A stretch of DNA of 64,000 nucleotides from Aminivibrio sp. (GCF_016756745.1 NZ_JAESIH010000037.1:19750-83749); one strand, 5' to 3'; shown: positions 18,023 through 28,061, counted from the first letter of the stretch. The notes: generated by a model not told the origin, from the sequence alone. A program made the numbers and translations.

Positions 18023-18824
18023 AATACTGGAAAAGGAACGGGGAGAACTCTTCGTCCATACTCTCTGCTATGTCGGCATCAATGCGACAGGGAGAACATC
18101 ATTCAACGGATCGGAGAAAGACCTCTTCCTCCTTCCTCCGGGCGGTTTCCCATCTCTTCCCGACGGCTCGGCCGGCTTCGTCCTGTCCGTCGGCGAATTC
18201 CCCGAAGAGTTCTTCTTTTCCGCCGGTGAAGCGCTTTTTCGGGCTGTACCATCCTCCATGCCCTTTCCGATGCTTCGGGGAGAGAGGGGCGGTTTTCTTA
18301 CCGTTTCATTGCGGGCCATTTTTCTCCAGCCGCTCAGAACGGGCGTTCTGACTGTAAGCGACAAGGGGAGCCGGGGAGAAAGAGAGGACACGTCAGGTCC
18401 AGCCCTGGTCGAACGGCTGAGGGGAATCGGCTGCGACACGACCGAAACGGCTGTCGTTCCCGACGAACATGAATCTATTGTGACGGTCTTGAAAGACTGG
18501 GCCGACTCCAAAGACCTCCACCTGATACTGTGCACCGGGGGAACCGGTTTTTCCCGAAGAGACGTCACCCCCGAGGCCCTGGAGGCTGTCGCCGGAAGAA
18601 AGGTCCCCGGAATAGGAGAGGCGATGCGGCTGGCTTCCCTCAGGATAACGCCGAAAGCCATACTGAGCAGAGGCAACGCCGTCATCCGGGGGGAGACCCT
18701 CATAATATCCCTCCCTGGAAGCGCAAAGGCCGCCACGGAATGTTTCGACGCCGTAGCGGCGGCACTGAGACACGGCGTTGAAATTCTCAGGGGCTGGGAT
18801 GGAGAATGCGGGTCTCCTTCATAA
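18009..18824 (+). CDS. MogA-like molybdopterin adenylyltransferase with an extra N-terminal domain
   Basis: 271 aa. The C-terminal part (about residues 110-271) is a MogA/MoaB fold: GVLTVSDKGSRGEREDTSGP, CTGGTGFSRRDVTPEAL and ISLPGSAKAATE, as expected for adenylation of molybdopterin before metal insertion by MoeA. The first ~108 residues belong to no family I recognise with certainty. Their end (FFFSAGEALFRAV, then LRGERGGFLTVSL just before the MogA part) recalls the arrangement of MOSC-MogA fusions in clostridia, but a conserved MOSC Cys is not evident. It is the last of the cofactor genes and ends 48 bases before rapZ. Confidence 0.8.
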   Translation: MRILEILEKERGELFVHTLCYVGINATGRTSFNGSEKDLFLLPPGGFPSLPDGSAGFVLSVGEFPEEFFFSAGEALFRAVPSSMPFPMLRGERGGFLTVSLRAIFLQPLRTGVLTVSDKGSRGEREDTSGPALVERLRGIGCDTTETAVVPDEHESIVTVLKDWADSKDLHLILCTGGTGFSRRDVTPEALEAVAGRKVPGIGEAMRLASLRITPKAILSRGNAVIRGETLIISLPGSAKAATECFDAVAAALRHGVEILRGWDGECGSPS

Positions 18825-18872
18825 GAAAACGATCCTTCAGGTTTCCTGAAGAAGGGGAACGGAGGCAGTTTC

Positions 18873-19760
18873 ATGGACAGTGAATTCCAGGGCGTGAAAA
18901 AATGCGTCATTCTCACAGGAATGTCCGGCGCGGGAAAATCGACAGCCCTGAAGGTACTTGAAGACCAGGGAATGTTCGCCATCGACAATATACCCCCGGC
19001 GCTGCTATCCCAGCTGATGGTCATCCTGGGGAAGCACCGTGCGGCAGTGAGAAACGGTGTGGCGGCCGTTGTGGACGTACGGGGCGACACCCTTCTCGAC
19101 GATTTTCCGGCGGCAGTCACGGCTCTGAAGACCCAGATCCCTGAGGTCAGGATTCTTTTCCTCGACGCTTCGGATAAGGCTTTGCTTGCCCGTTTCGAAG
19201 CGACCCGGCGGCGACACCCTCTGCATGATGAAGGCACTTTTCTTGACGGTATTTCCAGGGAACGAATCCGGCTGAAGCCGATTCTTGAACTTTCCGACAC
19301 GGTTCTGGACACCTCGGGCCTTTCTCTTCCCCACATCAGGAAAAAACTCCTTTCCGAAGTGTGCGGTCCCTCTTCCCAGGACTTTCTCATTTTTACCTCC
19401 TTCGGCTTCAAGTACGGACCTCCTGCGGACTGCGACTTCCTCTTCGATGTCCGTTTCCTATCCAACCCTTACTATGTGCCGGAACTCCAGAATCTCTCCG
19501 GACAGGACAGGAAAGTCCAGGATCACATCTGGAATTCCGGAGAAGCTGAGGAATTCTGGAAAAGACTTGTTTCTTTTCTCGAGCACGTGATTCCGTTGTA
19601 TCTCGGTACGGGGAAGTCCCACCTTCACATCGGGGTAGGCTGTACGGGAGGCCGCCACAGGTCGGTAGCCGTTGCCGAAAGACTTGCCGCCCATTTCAGG
19701 CATTACGGCAGTACATGCTCCCTACGGCACAGGGATATCTCCAGAGAACAGGGCTGGTGA
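18873..19760 (+). CDS. rapZ: RapZ/YvcJ nucleotide-binding protein
   Basis: RapZ-family P-loop protein of 295 aa. Walker A is GMSGAGKST (about residues 16-24), followed by DNIPPALL, FLDASDKALLARFEATRRRHPL and a C-terminal domain with GVGCTGGRHRSVAVAERL, the most conserved stretch of the family. In enterobacteria RapZ binds small RNAs that control glmS; in Bacillus YvcJ is an NTPase linked to competence. Here the neighbours are yvcK and whiA, the same trio as in Firmicutes and Actinobacteria. CGGAGGCAG precedes the ATG. Confidence 0.94.
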   Translation: MDSEFQGVKKCVILTGMSGAGKSTALKVLEDQGMFAIDNIPPALLSQLMVILGKHRAAVRNGVAAVVDVRGDTLLDDFPAAVTALKTQIPEVRILFLDASDKALLARFEATRRRHPLHDEGTFLDGISRERIRLKPILELSDTVLDTSGLSLPHIRKKLLSEVCGPSSQDFLIFTSFGFKYGPPADCDFLFDVRFLSNPYYVPELQNLSGQDRKVQDHIWNSGEAEEFWKRLVSFLEHVIPLYLGTGKSHLHIGVGCTGGRHRSVAVAERLAAHFRHYGSTCSLRHRDISREQGW

Positions 19761-19762
19761 TC

Positions 19763-20884
19763 ATGAACAGCATACTGGCCTACATCCTCGGATTAGTGAC
19801 GGCCCTGATTATGGCCGTTCTGCTGCGCTTCAGGGAACGGTCGGAATTTCCCTCATTCTACGGCTCATCGAGAAAAAAAAAGGCTGCCATTTCAAGGGCC
19901 GTGGAATACAGGCTCTCCATGGGCCCCTATGTGGCAGCCCTCGGCGGCGGAACGGGCCTTTCAACCCTCCTGCGAGGACTCAAGAGCTTTACCAGGAATA
20001 TCGTTGCGGTCGTCACCGTCACCGATGAGGGAGGAAGCTCGGGAAGGCTGCGGGAGGAATGGGGAGTCCTTCCGCCTGGAGATGTCAGGAACTGCATCGT
20101 GGCGCTGGCTGAAAACGACAGCGCCCTGAGGCGTCTTCTCGATTTCCGTTTCGACAGGGGGGCCCTTGCCGGTCACAGCCTTGGAAACCTCATGCTTCTG
20201 GCCATATCGGAGCAGTATGGTGACTTCCGCCGGGCGGTCGAAGAGATGAACAATCTTCTCGCCATACGGGGAAGAGTCCTCCCCGTGACAACGGAGGCCG
20301 TATCTCTCGTCGCTGAAACCGCAGGTGGGGAGAGAATCAGGGGGGAACTTTCCATTTCCGAGCACGGGAGCGAGATCAGGAAAATCTGGCTCGAGCCCCT
20401 CGATGCCCGTCCTGTCGCTGACGTTCTGAGGGCCATTGAGGAAGCGGAAATAATCGCCCTTGGACCGGGAAGCCTTTTCACCAGCGTCATCCCGAACCTC
20501 CTCGTTTCAAAGGTAGCGGAACGACTGAGAAACACCGCCGTCCCGAAGGTGTACATCTGCAATCTCATGACCCAGCCGGGGGAGACGGACGGCTTTTCTC
20601 TTGCCGATCACGTCGGGTGGATAGCGTCAACCATGGGCATACCCCCTGATTATGTCATCGCCAATACCGGCAAAATTCCTCCCCATATCATGGAAAAGTA
20701 CGGAAAGGAGGGAGCGGTTCCCCTTGTGGCAACTGACAGGGACAGGGAAAAACTGGAAGACATGGGTTGCCTTCTCCTTGAAGGCAATTTCGTGCAGATC
20801 ATCGACGGTTCCCTTCTCAGGCATGACGGACAGGCCCTCTCCCATCTCCTGATCCGTCTTTGCCGTGAACTGAAAGAGGATTGA
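19763..20884 (+). CDS. yvcK: YvcK/CofD-like gluconeogenesis factor with N-terminal membrane anchor
   Basis: 373 aa. The family motifs are clear: ALGGGTGLSTLLRGLK, TDEGGSSGRLR, LPPGDVRNC, GHSLGNLML, GPGSLFTSVIPNLLV and CNLMTQPGETDGF. In Bacillus subtilis and Mycobacterium this protein binds UDP-GlcNAc and couples carbon state to cell-wall synthesis. Residues 4-21 here are hydrophobic and followed by RFRER, which predicts a membrane-tethered form. I chose the ATG at 19763, two bases after the rapZ stop; an upstream start would overlap rapZ. It overlaps whiA by four bases. Confidence 0.92.
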   Translation: MNSILAYILGLVTALIMAVLLRFRERSEFPSFYGSSRKKKAAISRAVEYRLSMGPYVAALGGGTGLSTLLRGLKSFTRNIVAVVTVTDEGGSSGRLREEWGVLPPGDVRNCIVALAENDSALRRLLDFRFDRGALAGHSLGNLMLLAISEQYGDFRRAVEEMNNLLAIRGRVLPVTTEAVSLVAETAGGERIRGELSISEHGSEIRKIWLEPLDARPVADVLRAIEEAEIIALGPGSLFTSVIPNLLVSKVAERLRNTAVPKVYICNLMTQPGETDGFSLADHVGWIASTMGIPPDYVIANTGKIPPHIMEKYGKEGAVPLVATDRDREKLEDMGCLLLEGNFVQIIDGSLLRHDGQALSHLLIRLCRELKED

Positions 20885-21816
20885 TCTCCTTGGCCAACCT
20901 CAATATCGGGAAGACGCTGTCTTCTTTCATGTGGGATGAATGGCTGACAGCCCCGCCGAAGAACAGGGCAGAGGCCGTCAGGGAAATCCGCGGCATACTC
21001 CAGGGAATGGCCGCTTCCGGAGGCAGTGAAAGCGAGTTACGGCTTTCAAGCGGCAGACTGTGGATTTTCCGCAGACTGATCAGGCTGTGGGGAGAAGGGG
21101 AACTTGGCTTCATCCACGATTTCCCATCCCTCCTGAACATTCCCCGATCCCTCAAGGGGAAGGTATTTCTCCGCCTTCCTGAAAGGCTCACATTTCTGCG
21201 CCACGACCGGACGGAGGAGATGGCGGGCTTCGACAGGAAGCGGCCTGACTGGCTTCGCGGACTGTGGGGAAGCTGCGGAGCCCTCTACATACCCAGAAGC
21301 GGCTATTACCTAAGTTTCAGGATTCCCTCCAGGGAAACGGAACACACTGCGGCCGCCATGCTGAAAAAATGCGGCTTCTCTTTCGGCCGGAGGTATATAC
21401 AGGGCAAGCATGAAATCACCCTCCGCAACCAGGAGGAAATCGTCACCCTCCTCGCGGGTTTCGGCCTTGTGAAAACGTCGCTCCGCATGGAGGAAAAGGC
21501 CATTGTCCGTTCCATGAGAAACAGAGCCAATATGCTGGTAAACTGCGACTCTTCGAATATCCGCAAGTCCCTCGATGCCGCCACGAAGCAGCTTGAAATC
21601 GCCCGGGCAGCTGTTTCGGCACCCGGCTTCGAATCCCTGCCGGAAGTGCTCAAAAATCTTGTAAAATCAAGGGTCGCCAATCCAAGCGTGACCCTCGAGG
21701 AACTGGGCAAAATGCAGTCTCCTCCCATCAGTAAAAGTACAGTTCTGTACCGCTGGAAAAAACTCGAACAGGTAATGGGTCCAGCTTCAGTGAGCGGCAA
21801 AAGGAACACAAAATGA
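20881..21816 (+). CDS. whiA: WhiA-like DNA-binding protein
   Basis: 311 aa. The N-terminal and central part is a degenerate LAGLIDADG-type fold (LWGSCGALYIPRSGYYLSF), followed by the WhiA hallmark RNRANMLVNCDSSNIRKSL and a C-terminal helix-turn-helix (LEELGKMQSPPISKSTVLYRW). WhiA proteins bind DNA and influence division and chromosome segregation in Streptomyces and Bacillus. The start is TTG at 20881, overlapping the yvcK stop; a TTG at 20890 with AGAGGA at better spacing is also possible. It is placed directly downstream of yvcK as in the Firmicutes yvcJKL cluster. Confidence 0.9.
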   Translation: MISLANLNIGKTLSSFMWDEWLTAPPKNRAEAVREIRGILQGMAASGGSESELRLSSGRLWIFRRLIRLWGEGELGFIHDFPSLLNIPRSLKGKVFLRLPERLTFLRHDRTEEMAGFDRKRPDWLRGLWGSCGALYIPRSGYYLSFRIPSRETEHTAAAMLKKCGFSFGRRYIQGKHEITLRNQEEIVTLLAGFGLVKTSLRMEEKAIVRSMRNRANMLVNCDSSNIRKSLDAATKQLEIARAAVSAPGFESLPEVLKNLVKSRVANPSVTLEELGKMQSPPISKSTVLYRWKKLEQVMGPASVSGKRNTK

Positions 21817-21846
21817 ACACCAGATAACGAAGGAGGAAGATATTCC

Positions 21847-23040
21847 ATGAAACTGCGTGTTTTTTCTCACCAAGATGTTGCAGAAAAAAAAGTATTGCTC
21901 CGGGTCGATTTCAACGTTCCTCTCAAAAACGGAGAAGTAGGGGACATCACGAGGATTCTGGCTCACAGAGATACCATTTCAGCGCTTCTGAAAGCAAACG
22001 CCAGGGTAGCACTCTGCTCTCACCTCGGCAGGCCGAAGGGAAAAAGAGTGGCTGAAATGTCCCTCTCCCACGTTGCGCCCGTAGCGGAAAAGGTGCTGAA
22101 TCATCCTGTGAGTTTCTGCGGCGAGTGCATCGGACCGGAGGTAGAAACAGCCCTTGCCTCCCTTGCGCCTGGAACCCTTCTGCTGCTGGAAAACCTCCGG
22201 TATCATCCGGAAGAACAGGAGAACGACGCCAAGTTCGCCAAATCCCTGTCGGCCCCCTTTGACGTCTTCGTCATGGACGCCTTCAGCGCCTCCCACAGGG
22301 CAGACGCCTCCACGAGCGCCATCATGGACATTCTTCCCTCCTTTGCCGGTTTTCTGCTCGAAAGGGAGGTCAACATGCTCACGGCAGTGATCGAGAATCC
22401 GAAAAAACCCTTTGTTCTCATCCTCGGGGGTGCGAAAGTCTCCGACAAAATCGGGGTGGTGGAGCATCTCATGGACAAGGCGACGTCGATCCTTATCGGT
22501 GGAGGTATGGCCTTTACTTTTCTGAAGGCCGGCGGAGCCAATATCGGGCGGTCCCTTTTCGAGGCCGAGAAGGTCGATTTTGCTCTTGAAATGATGGAAA
22601 AAGCCGCCCGGAGGGGTGTCGAAATACTCCTTCCCGTCGACGTGGTCGCCGGCGCTTCCCTCGACATGACCCAGGGAGAGCGGATCGTTCCTGCCGACGA
22701 GATTCCTGAGGGACTCATGGGACTCGACATTGGTCCGAAGACGGCGGAGCTCTTCGCTGCAAGGGCGGAGGCAGCCAAAACAGTTCTCTGGAACGGTCCC
22801 ATGGGGGTATTCGAAAATCCACTCTTTGCCGGGGGAACTCGGATTGTGTCGAAAGGTGTCGCCAAGTGCACAAAAAACGGCGGTCTTACGGTTGTCGGCG
22901 GAGGTGATACCGCTTCCGCGGCGAAACAGCTCGGATTCGACCAGGAAGTATCCCATGTGTCCACCGGCGGGGGAGCGAGTCTTGAATTCTGCGAAGGCAG
23001 ACAGCTTCCAGGAATACTACCGCTGCTGGCGGACAAGTAA
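21847..23040 (+). CDS. pgk: Phosphoglycerate kinase
   Basis: Glycolytic and gluconeogenic enzyme converting 1,3-bisphosphoglycerate and ADP to 3-phosphoglycerate and ATP. RVDFNVPLKNG, SHLGRPKG, GGAKVSDKIGVVEHL, NGPMGVFE and GGGDTASAAKQLG are all present; 397 aa is the usual length. A strong AAGGAGGAAG lies 6-8 bases before the ATG. It pairs with tpiA 26 bases downstream. The position directly behind yvcK and whiA, whose relatives affect central carbon growth, may be meaningful or simple synteny. Confidence 0.98.
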   Translation: MKLRVFSHQDVAEKKVLLRVDFNVPLKNGEVGDITRILAHRDTISALLKANARVALCSHLGRPKGKRVAEMSLSHVAPVAEKVLNHPVSFCGECIGPEVETALASLAPGTLLLLENLRYHPEEQENDAKFAKSLSAPFDVFVMDAFSASHRADASTSAIMDILPSFAGFLLEREVNMLTAVIENPKKPFVLILGGAKVSDKIGVVEHLMDKATSILIGGGMAFTFLKAGGANIGRSLFEAEKVDFALEMMEKAARRGVEILLPVDVVAGASLDMTQGERIVPADEIPEGLMGLDIGPKTAELFAARAEAAKTVLWNGPMGVFENPLFAGGTRIVSKGVAKCTKNGGLTVVGGGDTASAAKQLGFDQEVSHVSTGGGASLEFCEGRQLPGILPLLADK

Positions 23041-23066
23041 AAAATTATTTCACGAGGAGACCGGAC

Positions 23067-23846
23067 ATGAAAAAAATCTATCTCTACGGAAACTGGAAGA
23101 TGAACATGCTCCCCGAAGAGGGGGAGGCATTTTGCCGTTCCCTGGCGGACCGGATAAGCGGAAGCATGCTGTATGGAAGCGATCTCGTGCACATCTGCCT
23201 TTTCCCCCCCTACCTGACGATCCCGTCCGTCCTGAAGGCACTCACGGAAGTCCCCGTATCGACAGGGGCCCAGGATGGTTATTTCGAGGACAGAGGAGCG
23301 TTCACCGGTGCCGTGTCCATGGATATGGTCCGATCCGCCGGCTGCTCTCACGTCCTCGTGGGTCATAGTGAACGTCGTCACATATTTGGAGAAAGCGATG
23401 AAATCGTGGCAAAAAAACTCAGGAAGGCCCTGGACGTAGGCCTGAAGGCTGTCCTTTGTTTTGGGGAAACCCTCGAGGAACGGGAAGACGGGGAAACGAT
23501 CCAGGTGGTACAAAATCAGCTTCGTTCAGCCTTTCAGTCCGTACCTGGGGAACATGCCCAGGACCTCATCCTTGCCTACGAACCGGTTTGGGCTATCGGA
23601 ACGGGGAAAAACGCAAGCCCTGATGACGCCCAAGATGTCTGTGCCTTTGCGGCAAAACTGGCCTTTGAGGCTTTCGGCGGCGGGTCACGGATTCCTGTGC
23701 TGTACGGAGGAAGCGTCAAGGATTCGAATGCGGGGGATCTTCTTTCAAGGCCTGATATTCACGGTGCGCTGGTGGGCGGTGCGTCCCTGAAAGTGGACTC
23801 TTTTTTGGCCATTTACGAAAACTACAGAAAAATCTCTGAAGGATAA
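23067..23846 (+). CDS. tpiA: Triosephosphate isomerase
   Basis: Interconverts dihydroxyacetone phosphate and glyceraldehyde 3-phosphate. YGNWKMN (catalytic Lys), VLVGHSERR (catalytic His), AYEPVWAIGTGKNASP (catalytic Glu) and the phosphate-binding LYGGSVKDSN are intact; 259 aa is normal. ACGAGGAGA precedes the ATG. It is the last plus-strand gene of the left part; no clear terminator hairpin was found before the repeat element that begins about 100 bases later. Confidence 0.97.
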   Translation: MKKIYLYGNWKMNMLPEEGEAFCRSLADRISGSMLYGSDLVHICLFPPYLTIPSVLKALTEVPVSTGAQDGYFEDRGAFTGAVSMDMVRSAGCSHVLVGHSERRHIFGESDEIVAKKLRKALDVGLKAVLCFGETLEEREDGETIQVVQNQLRSAFQSVPGEHAQDLILAYEPVWAIGTGKNASPDDAQDVCAFAAKLAFEAFGGGSRIPVLYGGSVKDSNAGDLLSRPDIHGALVGGASLKVDSFLAIYENYRKISEG

Positions 23847-23943
23847 AGCATCGGCCCGGAAATCCATACAACGTAACATAAGATATATTATAGGACATTA
23901 TCTTCTTCGATAAAAACGCACCCCCGGGAAAAATCCGGCGGCC

Positions 23944-24176
23944 CGGCAATCCGCACCCCAGCGGAAATGTCGCCGGGGACGGGACCGCTTGGGCCGGGGG
24001 TGCAGATTGCCGGGGAGTGACAACGGCTCAAACGAGTCCCGCGGATCCCTGCGTTCGCCCGTGTCGGTTTCTCCTCCCCTCAGGGGATAATCTCTTCACC
24101 CCTGCTGGGGAGGGCGCCTTCACCTTATGCGCCCGGCAATCCCCTCCCTAGGGGTGAAAAATGTGCGGAGGGAGGG
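23944..24176 (+). repeat. Intergenic MITE-like repeat, copy 1
   Basis: Most of the 351-base gap between tpiA and rsfS (convergent ends) is a GC-rich element with relatives at 29119-29285 and 35842-36153. The left end has AATCCGCACCCCAGCGG (from 23948); the right end has GCCCGGCAATCCCCTCCC and TGAAAAATGTGCGGAGGGAGG. The shared core GGGGGTGCAGATTG ends at 24009 and is followed by TGACAAC (24018-24024). The part 24014-24150 is collinear with the reverse complement of the third copy, including GGGAGGGCGCCTTCACC. No open frame or RNA family was recognised. Bases 23847-23943 hold only AT-rich sequence of unknown role. Confidence 0.75.
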
Positions 24177-24197
24177 CGACTGCGTTTGGTTGTTATT

Positions 24198-24554
24198 TCA
24201 GTCTTCGTAGGTAAAGTGAAAGGTCGGTGCGTCTCCCCACAGTTTTTCCAGCTTGTAATGGTCTCTTCCGGCCCTGCTGAAGATATGAACCACCACGTCG
24301 CCCGCATCTATAAGACGCCACCGGGAACTGTCATATCCTTCCACCGTGGACTGGAGACCTTTTGAATGTAATGCCTCGAGAGCCGCATCCCTGAGGGTGC
24401 CCATATGGATTTCAGAATTGGCCGTGACAAGTACGAATGTATCCGAAATGGCGGCCGCTCCCTCCATATCCATGGCCACGATATCGAGCCCCCTTTTGTC
24501 AGCAAGGGCGTTGTACAGGTATTCAAATTCCCTGAGACGGTTTCCGTTTTTCAA
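24198..24554 (-). CDS. rsfS: Ribosomal silencing factor RsfS
   Basis: 118 aa, Iojap family. It binds ribosomal protein L14 and blocks subunit joining under starvation. AMDMEGAAAISDTFVLVTANSEIH and YDSSRWRLIDAGDVVVHIF match the family core (D, S-D-F, N/S, W.L.D.GD..VH.F). It is the last gene of the minus-strand run LCP-rsfS downstream of nadD and obg; nadD-rsfS proximity is widespread in bacteria. TTTTCGTTTT-type pairing is absent and no clean terminator was seen before the repeat at 24176. Confidence 0.95.
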   Translation of the reverse strand: MKNGNRLREFEYLYNALADKRGLDIVAMDMEGAAAISDTFVLVTANSEIHMGTLRDAALEALHSKGLQSTVEGYDSSRWRLIDAGDVVVHIFSRAGRDHYKLEKLWGDAPTFHFTYED

Positions 24555-24601
24555 TCTTTCACCTTCTCCTTTTTGTTTATGCAGACGATGTTTGTCCTGC
24601 C

Positions 24602-25882
24602 TTACTGACGGGCAAGGCCGCCAAGCCGCTGCAGCACTTTTTCGCTGTCCTTCCCGATGATGATTGTAACATGGGGCACGGCGGAACTCTTTGAAATAAG
24701 GTTCCTGCCCACACCCGCTATTTCTCCGAGTGCCTGGGCTGTCTTCTGGACCGCCTCGGCCCCTTTTTCAGGTACCTGGATACTGGTCGTCCGGTAATCA
24801 AAATGTTTTGCGTTCCCTATGTGCACCACGTCGACGCCGATTTTCTGGAGCGCTGTGGCGACTTCCTTTCCGAGTCCTGACACACCTGCCCCGTTGAGCA
24901 CGGAAATAGGTGTGGTCACCGATGCTATAAGGGATTCGACATCAACGGCCCTGTCCGGAGAGGAAACTTGCTGCCCCATCGGATCCTGGCCGCCGGAAGA
25001 GGTTTCCCCGGTCTGTTTTTCGGGAAGCCCGGTGAGCATGGCGGAAGCCTCAGTAGTGTCCCCTATCCAGTAGCTGAGGTTTGAAATATATGCGGCTTTT
25101 CCAGGAAGAGTAAAGAAATGAAGATCCTCTCCGGACAGGTCGGCCAGGTAGGAAGCAAGCTGCAGAGCTTGGGCCGGGGTCATGTCCGAGTTCAGCATTT
25201 CAACGGCTTTCTGGGCAAGTTCGGGAATCTTTGGTATCATGGCGGGTGTCTGGAGCTTTTTCAGGACCGCCTTTAGGAATTCCTGCTGCCGTTTTACCCT
25301 TCCGATATCTCCCAGGGCGTCATGGCGAAAACGAACATAGTGAAGGGCTGTTTTTCCGTCAAGCTTCTGGAGTCCCTTCGGGATGTTAATGAAAAGCTTT
25401 CCGGCGTAATCGTTGTAGACCATTCGTCGTTCCACGTCCACTTCCACGCCGCCGATGAGATCAATGATGGAAGGAAAGGTATCATAGTTCACCAGGACAT
25501 AGTAGTTTACGGGAAGGCCCAAAAAGTTGACCACGGTTTCCCGAAGCTTTTCCACACCGCCGTAGGCGTAAGCGTGATTGATCTTGTCCCAGCCCTTTCC
25601 GGGGATCTGGACCCGGGTATCCCTCGGTATCGACATTACCCTGACGATCTTGCGGTCGATATCGATGGCGGCAAAGGCGATGGCATCGGCCCGCCTTCCT
25701 CCGTCCACGTCATCGATCCCTATGAGAAGTATGTTTACCGTTCCGGAAGCCTCCGTGAATGATATGGATTCCTTGATGGTCTGCGGTTTCGGATCGACGA
25801 AGGTCCTGACACGCATGGCCGCTCCCGCGAATGCGGCTGAAACGGCAAGCAGAAGGATGGCGGCGATTTTCAGTATTTTCAT
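24602..25882 (-). CDS. LytR-CpsA-Psr (LCP) family cell-wall ligase
   Basis: 426 aa. An N-terminal membrane anchor (about residues 5-22) is followed by the extracytoplasmic LCP domain (about 45-250) with NILLIGIDDVDGGRRADAI, SIPRDTRVQIPGKG, KINHAYAYGG and LHYVRFRHDALGDIGRVKRQQ. The Asp and Arg residues of these stretches bind polyprenyl pyrophosphate in known LCP enzymes, which attach anionic polymers or glycans to peptidoglycan. The C-terminal ~95 residues (SVLNGAGVSGLGKEVA, VGNAKHFDYRTTS) form a LytR_C domain. It sits between nadD and rsfS, a common arrangement in Firmicutes. Confidence 0.93.
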   Translation of the reverse strand: MKILKIAAILLLAVSAAFAGAAMRVRTFVDPKPQTIKESISFTEASGTVNILLIGIDDVDGGRRADAIAFAAIDIDRKIVRVMSIPRDTRVQIPGKGWDKINHAYAYGGVEKLRETVVNFLGLPVNYYVLVNYDTFPSIIDLIGGVEVDVERRMVYNDYAGKLFINIPKGLQKLDGKTALHYVRFRHDALGDIGRVKRQQEFLKAVLKKLQTPAMIPKIPELAQKAVEMLNSDMTPAQALQLASYLADLSGEDLHFFTLPGKAAYISNLSYWIGDTTEASAMLTGLPEKQTGETSSGGQDPMGQQVSSPDRAVDVESLIASVTTPISVLNGAGVSGLGKEVATALQKIGVDVVHIGNAKHFDYRTTSIQVPEKGAEAVQKTAQALGEIAGVGRNLISKSSAVPHVTIIIGKDSEKVLQRLGGLARQ

Positions 25883-25886
25883 TGAG

Positions 25887-26531
25887 TCAAACCTCCAACT
25901 TTCTCCTGTAGAGCCCCTTTTTGTAGATGTACTGTTCCACCGCCTCGGGAAGAAGATACTTTATACTTCTCCCCTGCTCTATCCTCTGGCGGATTTCCGT
26001 GCTGGAGATGGAAAGAAGAGGTATCTCCAGGGGGATAATGGCACTCCGCATTTCCATCGGCAGCGCTTCTAGCTTCTGGGGAACATATCCCGGCCTGTTG
26101 ACTGCCACAATTCTGCAAAGGCCGGGAAGGGCCTCATGCTCTTTCCACGTGGTGATTCCAAGCACCGCATCCAGCCCCGTTATAAAGTAGAACTCAACCT
26201 TCTCAGGGGCGTACCAGTGCCTCATTTCCCTCAGGGTGTCCACCGTATGGCTCGGTTCCTTGCGGTCGATCTCGATTCTCGAAGGGGTAAACTTCGGATT
26301 TCCCAGTGTTGTGAGGAGGGTCATCACGTACCTGTCCTCCGGCGAGGCCGTCTTCCGTACCCTTTTATGGGCGGGATCTCCTGCGGGTATAAATATGACT
26401 TCGTCCAGGTCCAGGGCTGTTCTGCTTTCCTCGGCAGCGAGAAGATGCCCGAAATGGATCGGGTCGAAGGTTCCGCCCATGATCCCAATTTTTCTCTGTG
26501 ATTTTCGGGCTCTTTCGTGCAAGGCCGTCAT
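25887..26531 (-). CDS. nadD: Nicotinate-mononucleotide adenylyltransferase NadD
   Basis: Makes nicotinate adenine dinucleotide from nicotinate mononucleotide and ATP in NAD synthesis. GIMGGTFDPIHFGHLLAAEE carries the HxGH-type nucleotidyl-transfer motif (HFGH); SSTEIRQRI is the C-terminal ISSTxIR motif. 214 aa is typical, with ~12 extra residues at the N-terminus before GIMGG. The gene lies between obg and the LCP gene; the stop is four bases from the LCP start. Confidence 0.95.
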   Translation of the reverse strand: MTALHERARKSQRKIGIMGGTFDPIHFGHLLAAEESRTALDLDEVIFIPAGDPAHKRVRKTASPEDRYVMTLLTTLGNPKFTPSRIEIDRKEPSHTVDTLREMRHWYAPEKVEFYFITGLDAVLGITTWKEHEALPGLCRIVAVNRPGYVPQKLEALPMEMRSAIIPLEIPLLSISSTEIRQRIEQGRSIKYLLPEAVEQYIYKKGLYRRKLEV

Positions 26532-26549
26532 TCCTTCCGTGGTCAGCCG

Positions 26550-27914
<1,365 letters not shown>

Positions 27915-27940
27915 CTATTCCCTTCTGTTTTCCCAAATTG

Positions 27941-28020
27941 AAAAAAGGGCCCGGTCGACCTTTCCGCATTGCCGGGAAACAGATGACGTTTCCCGGCAAT
28001 GCGGAAAGAAGCAAAGGCCC
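27941..28020 (-). terminator. Long perfect hairpin between rpmA and obg (terminator or attenuator)
   Basis: CTTTCCGCATTGCCGGGAAAC at 27960-27980 (its first 20 bases shown here are enough) pairs over all 21 bases with 27988-28008 around a 7-base loop (AGATGAC). Outside it, GGGCC (27947-27951) can pair with GGCCC (28016-28020). Read on the minus strand the structure ends in GGGCCCTTTTTTC, a Rho-independent terminator signature. Read on plus it ends in a run of T after 28030. It lies between the stop of rpmA and the start of obg. Confidence 0.75.
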
Positions 28021-28061
28021 TCTGATGCTGTTCTTTTTTTTTCGGTATTCAAAAGACGGGC

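Noticed and set aside
18068..19465. Long minus-strand frame (465 codons) across the mogA-like and rapZ genes
   Set aside because: It is antisense to two well supported genes, is very rich in Ser and Arg, and has no motif; a shadow of GC-rich codon use.
22203..23513. Minus-strand frame (436 codons) across pgk and tpiA
   Set aside because: Antisense to two enzymes with complete active-site motifs; no recognisable domain.
23847..23943. Possible promoter with a TATAAT on the minus strand near 23886
   Set aside because: No -35 element at suitable spacing and no gene downstream in that direction before tpiA.
23944..24176. CRISPR array or tRNA in the GC-rich gap
   Set aside because: No regularly spaced direct repeats and no cloverleaf; the inverted ends fit a MITE-like element better.
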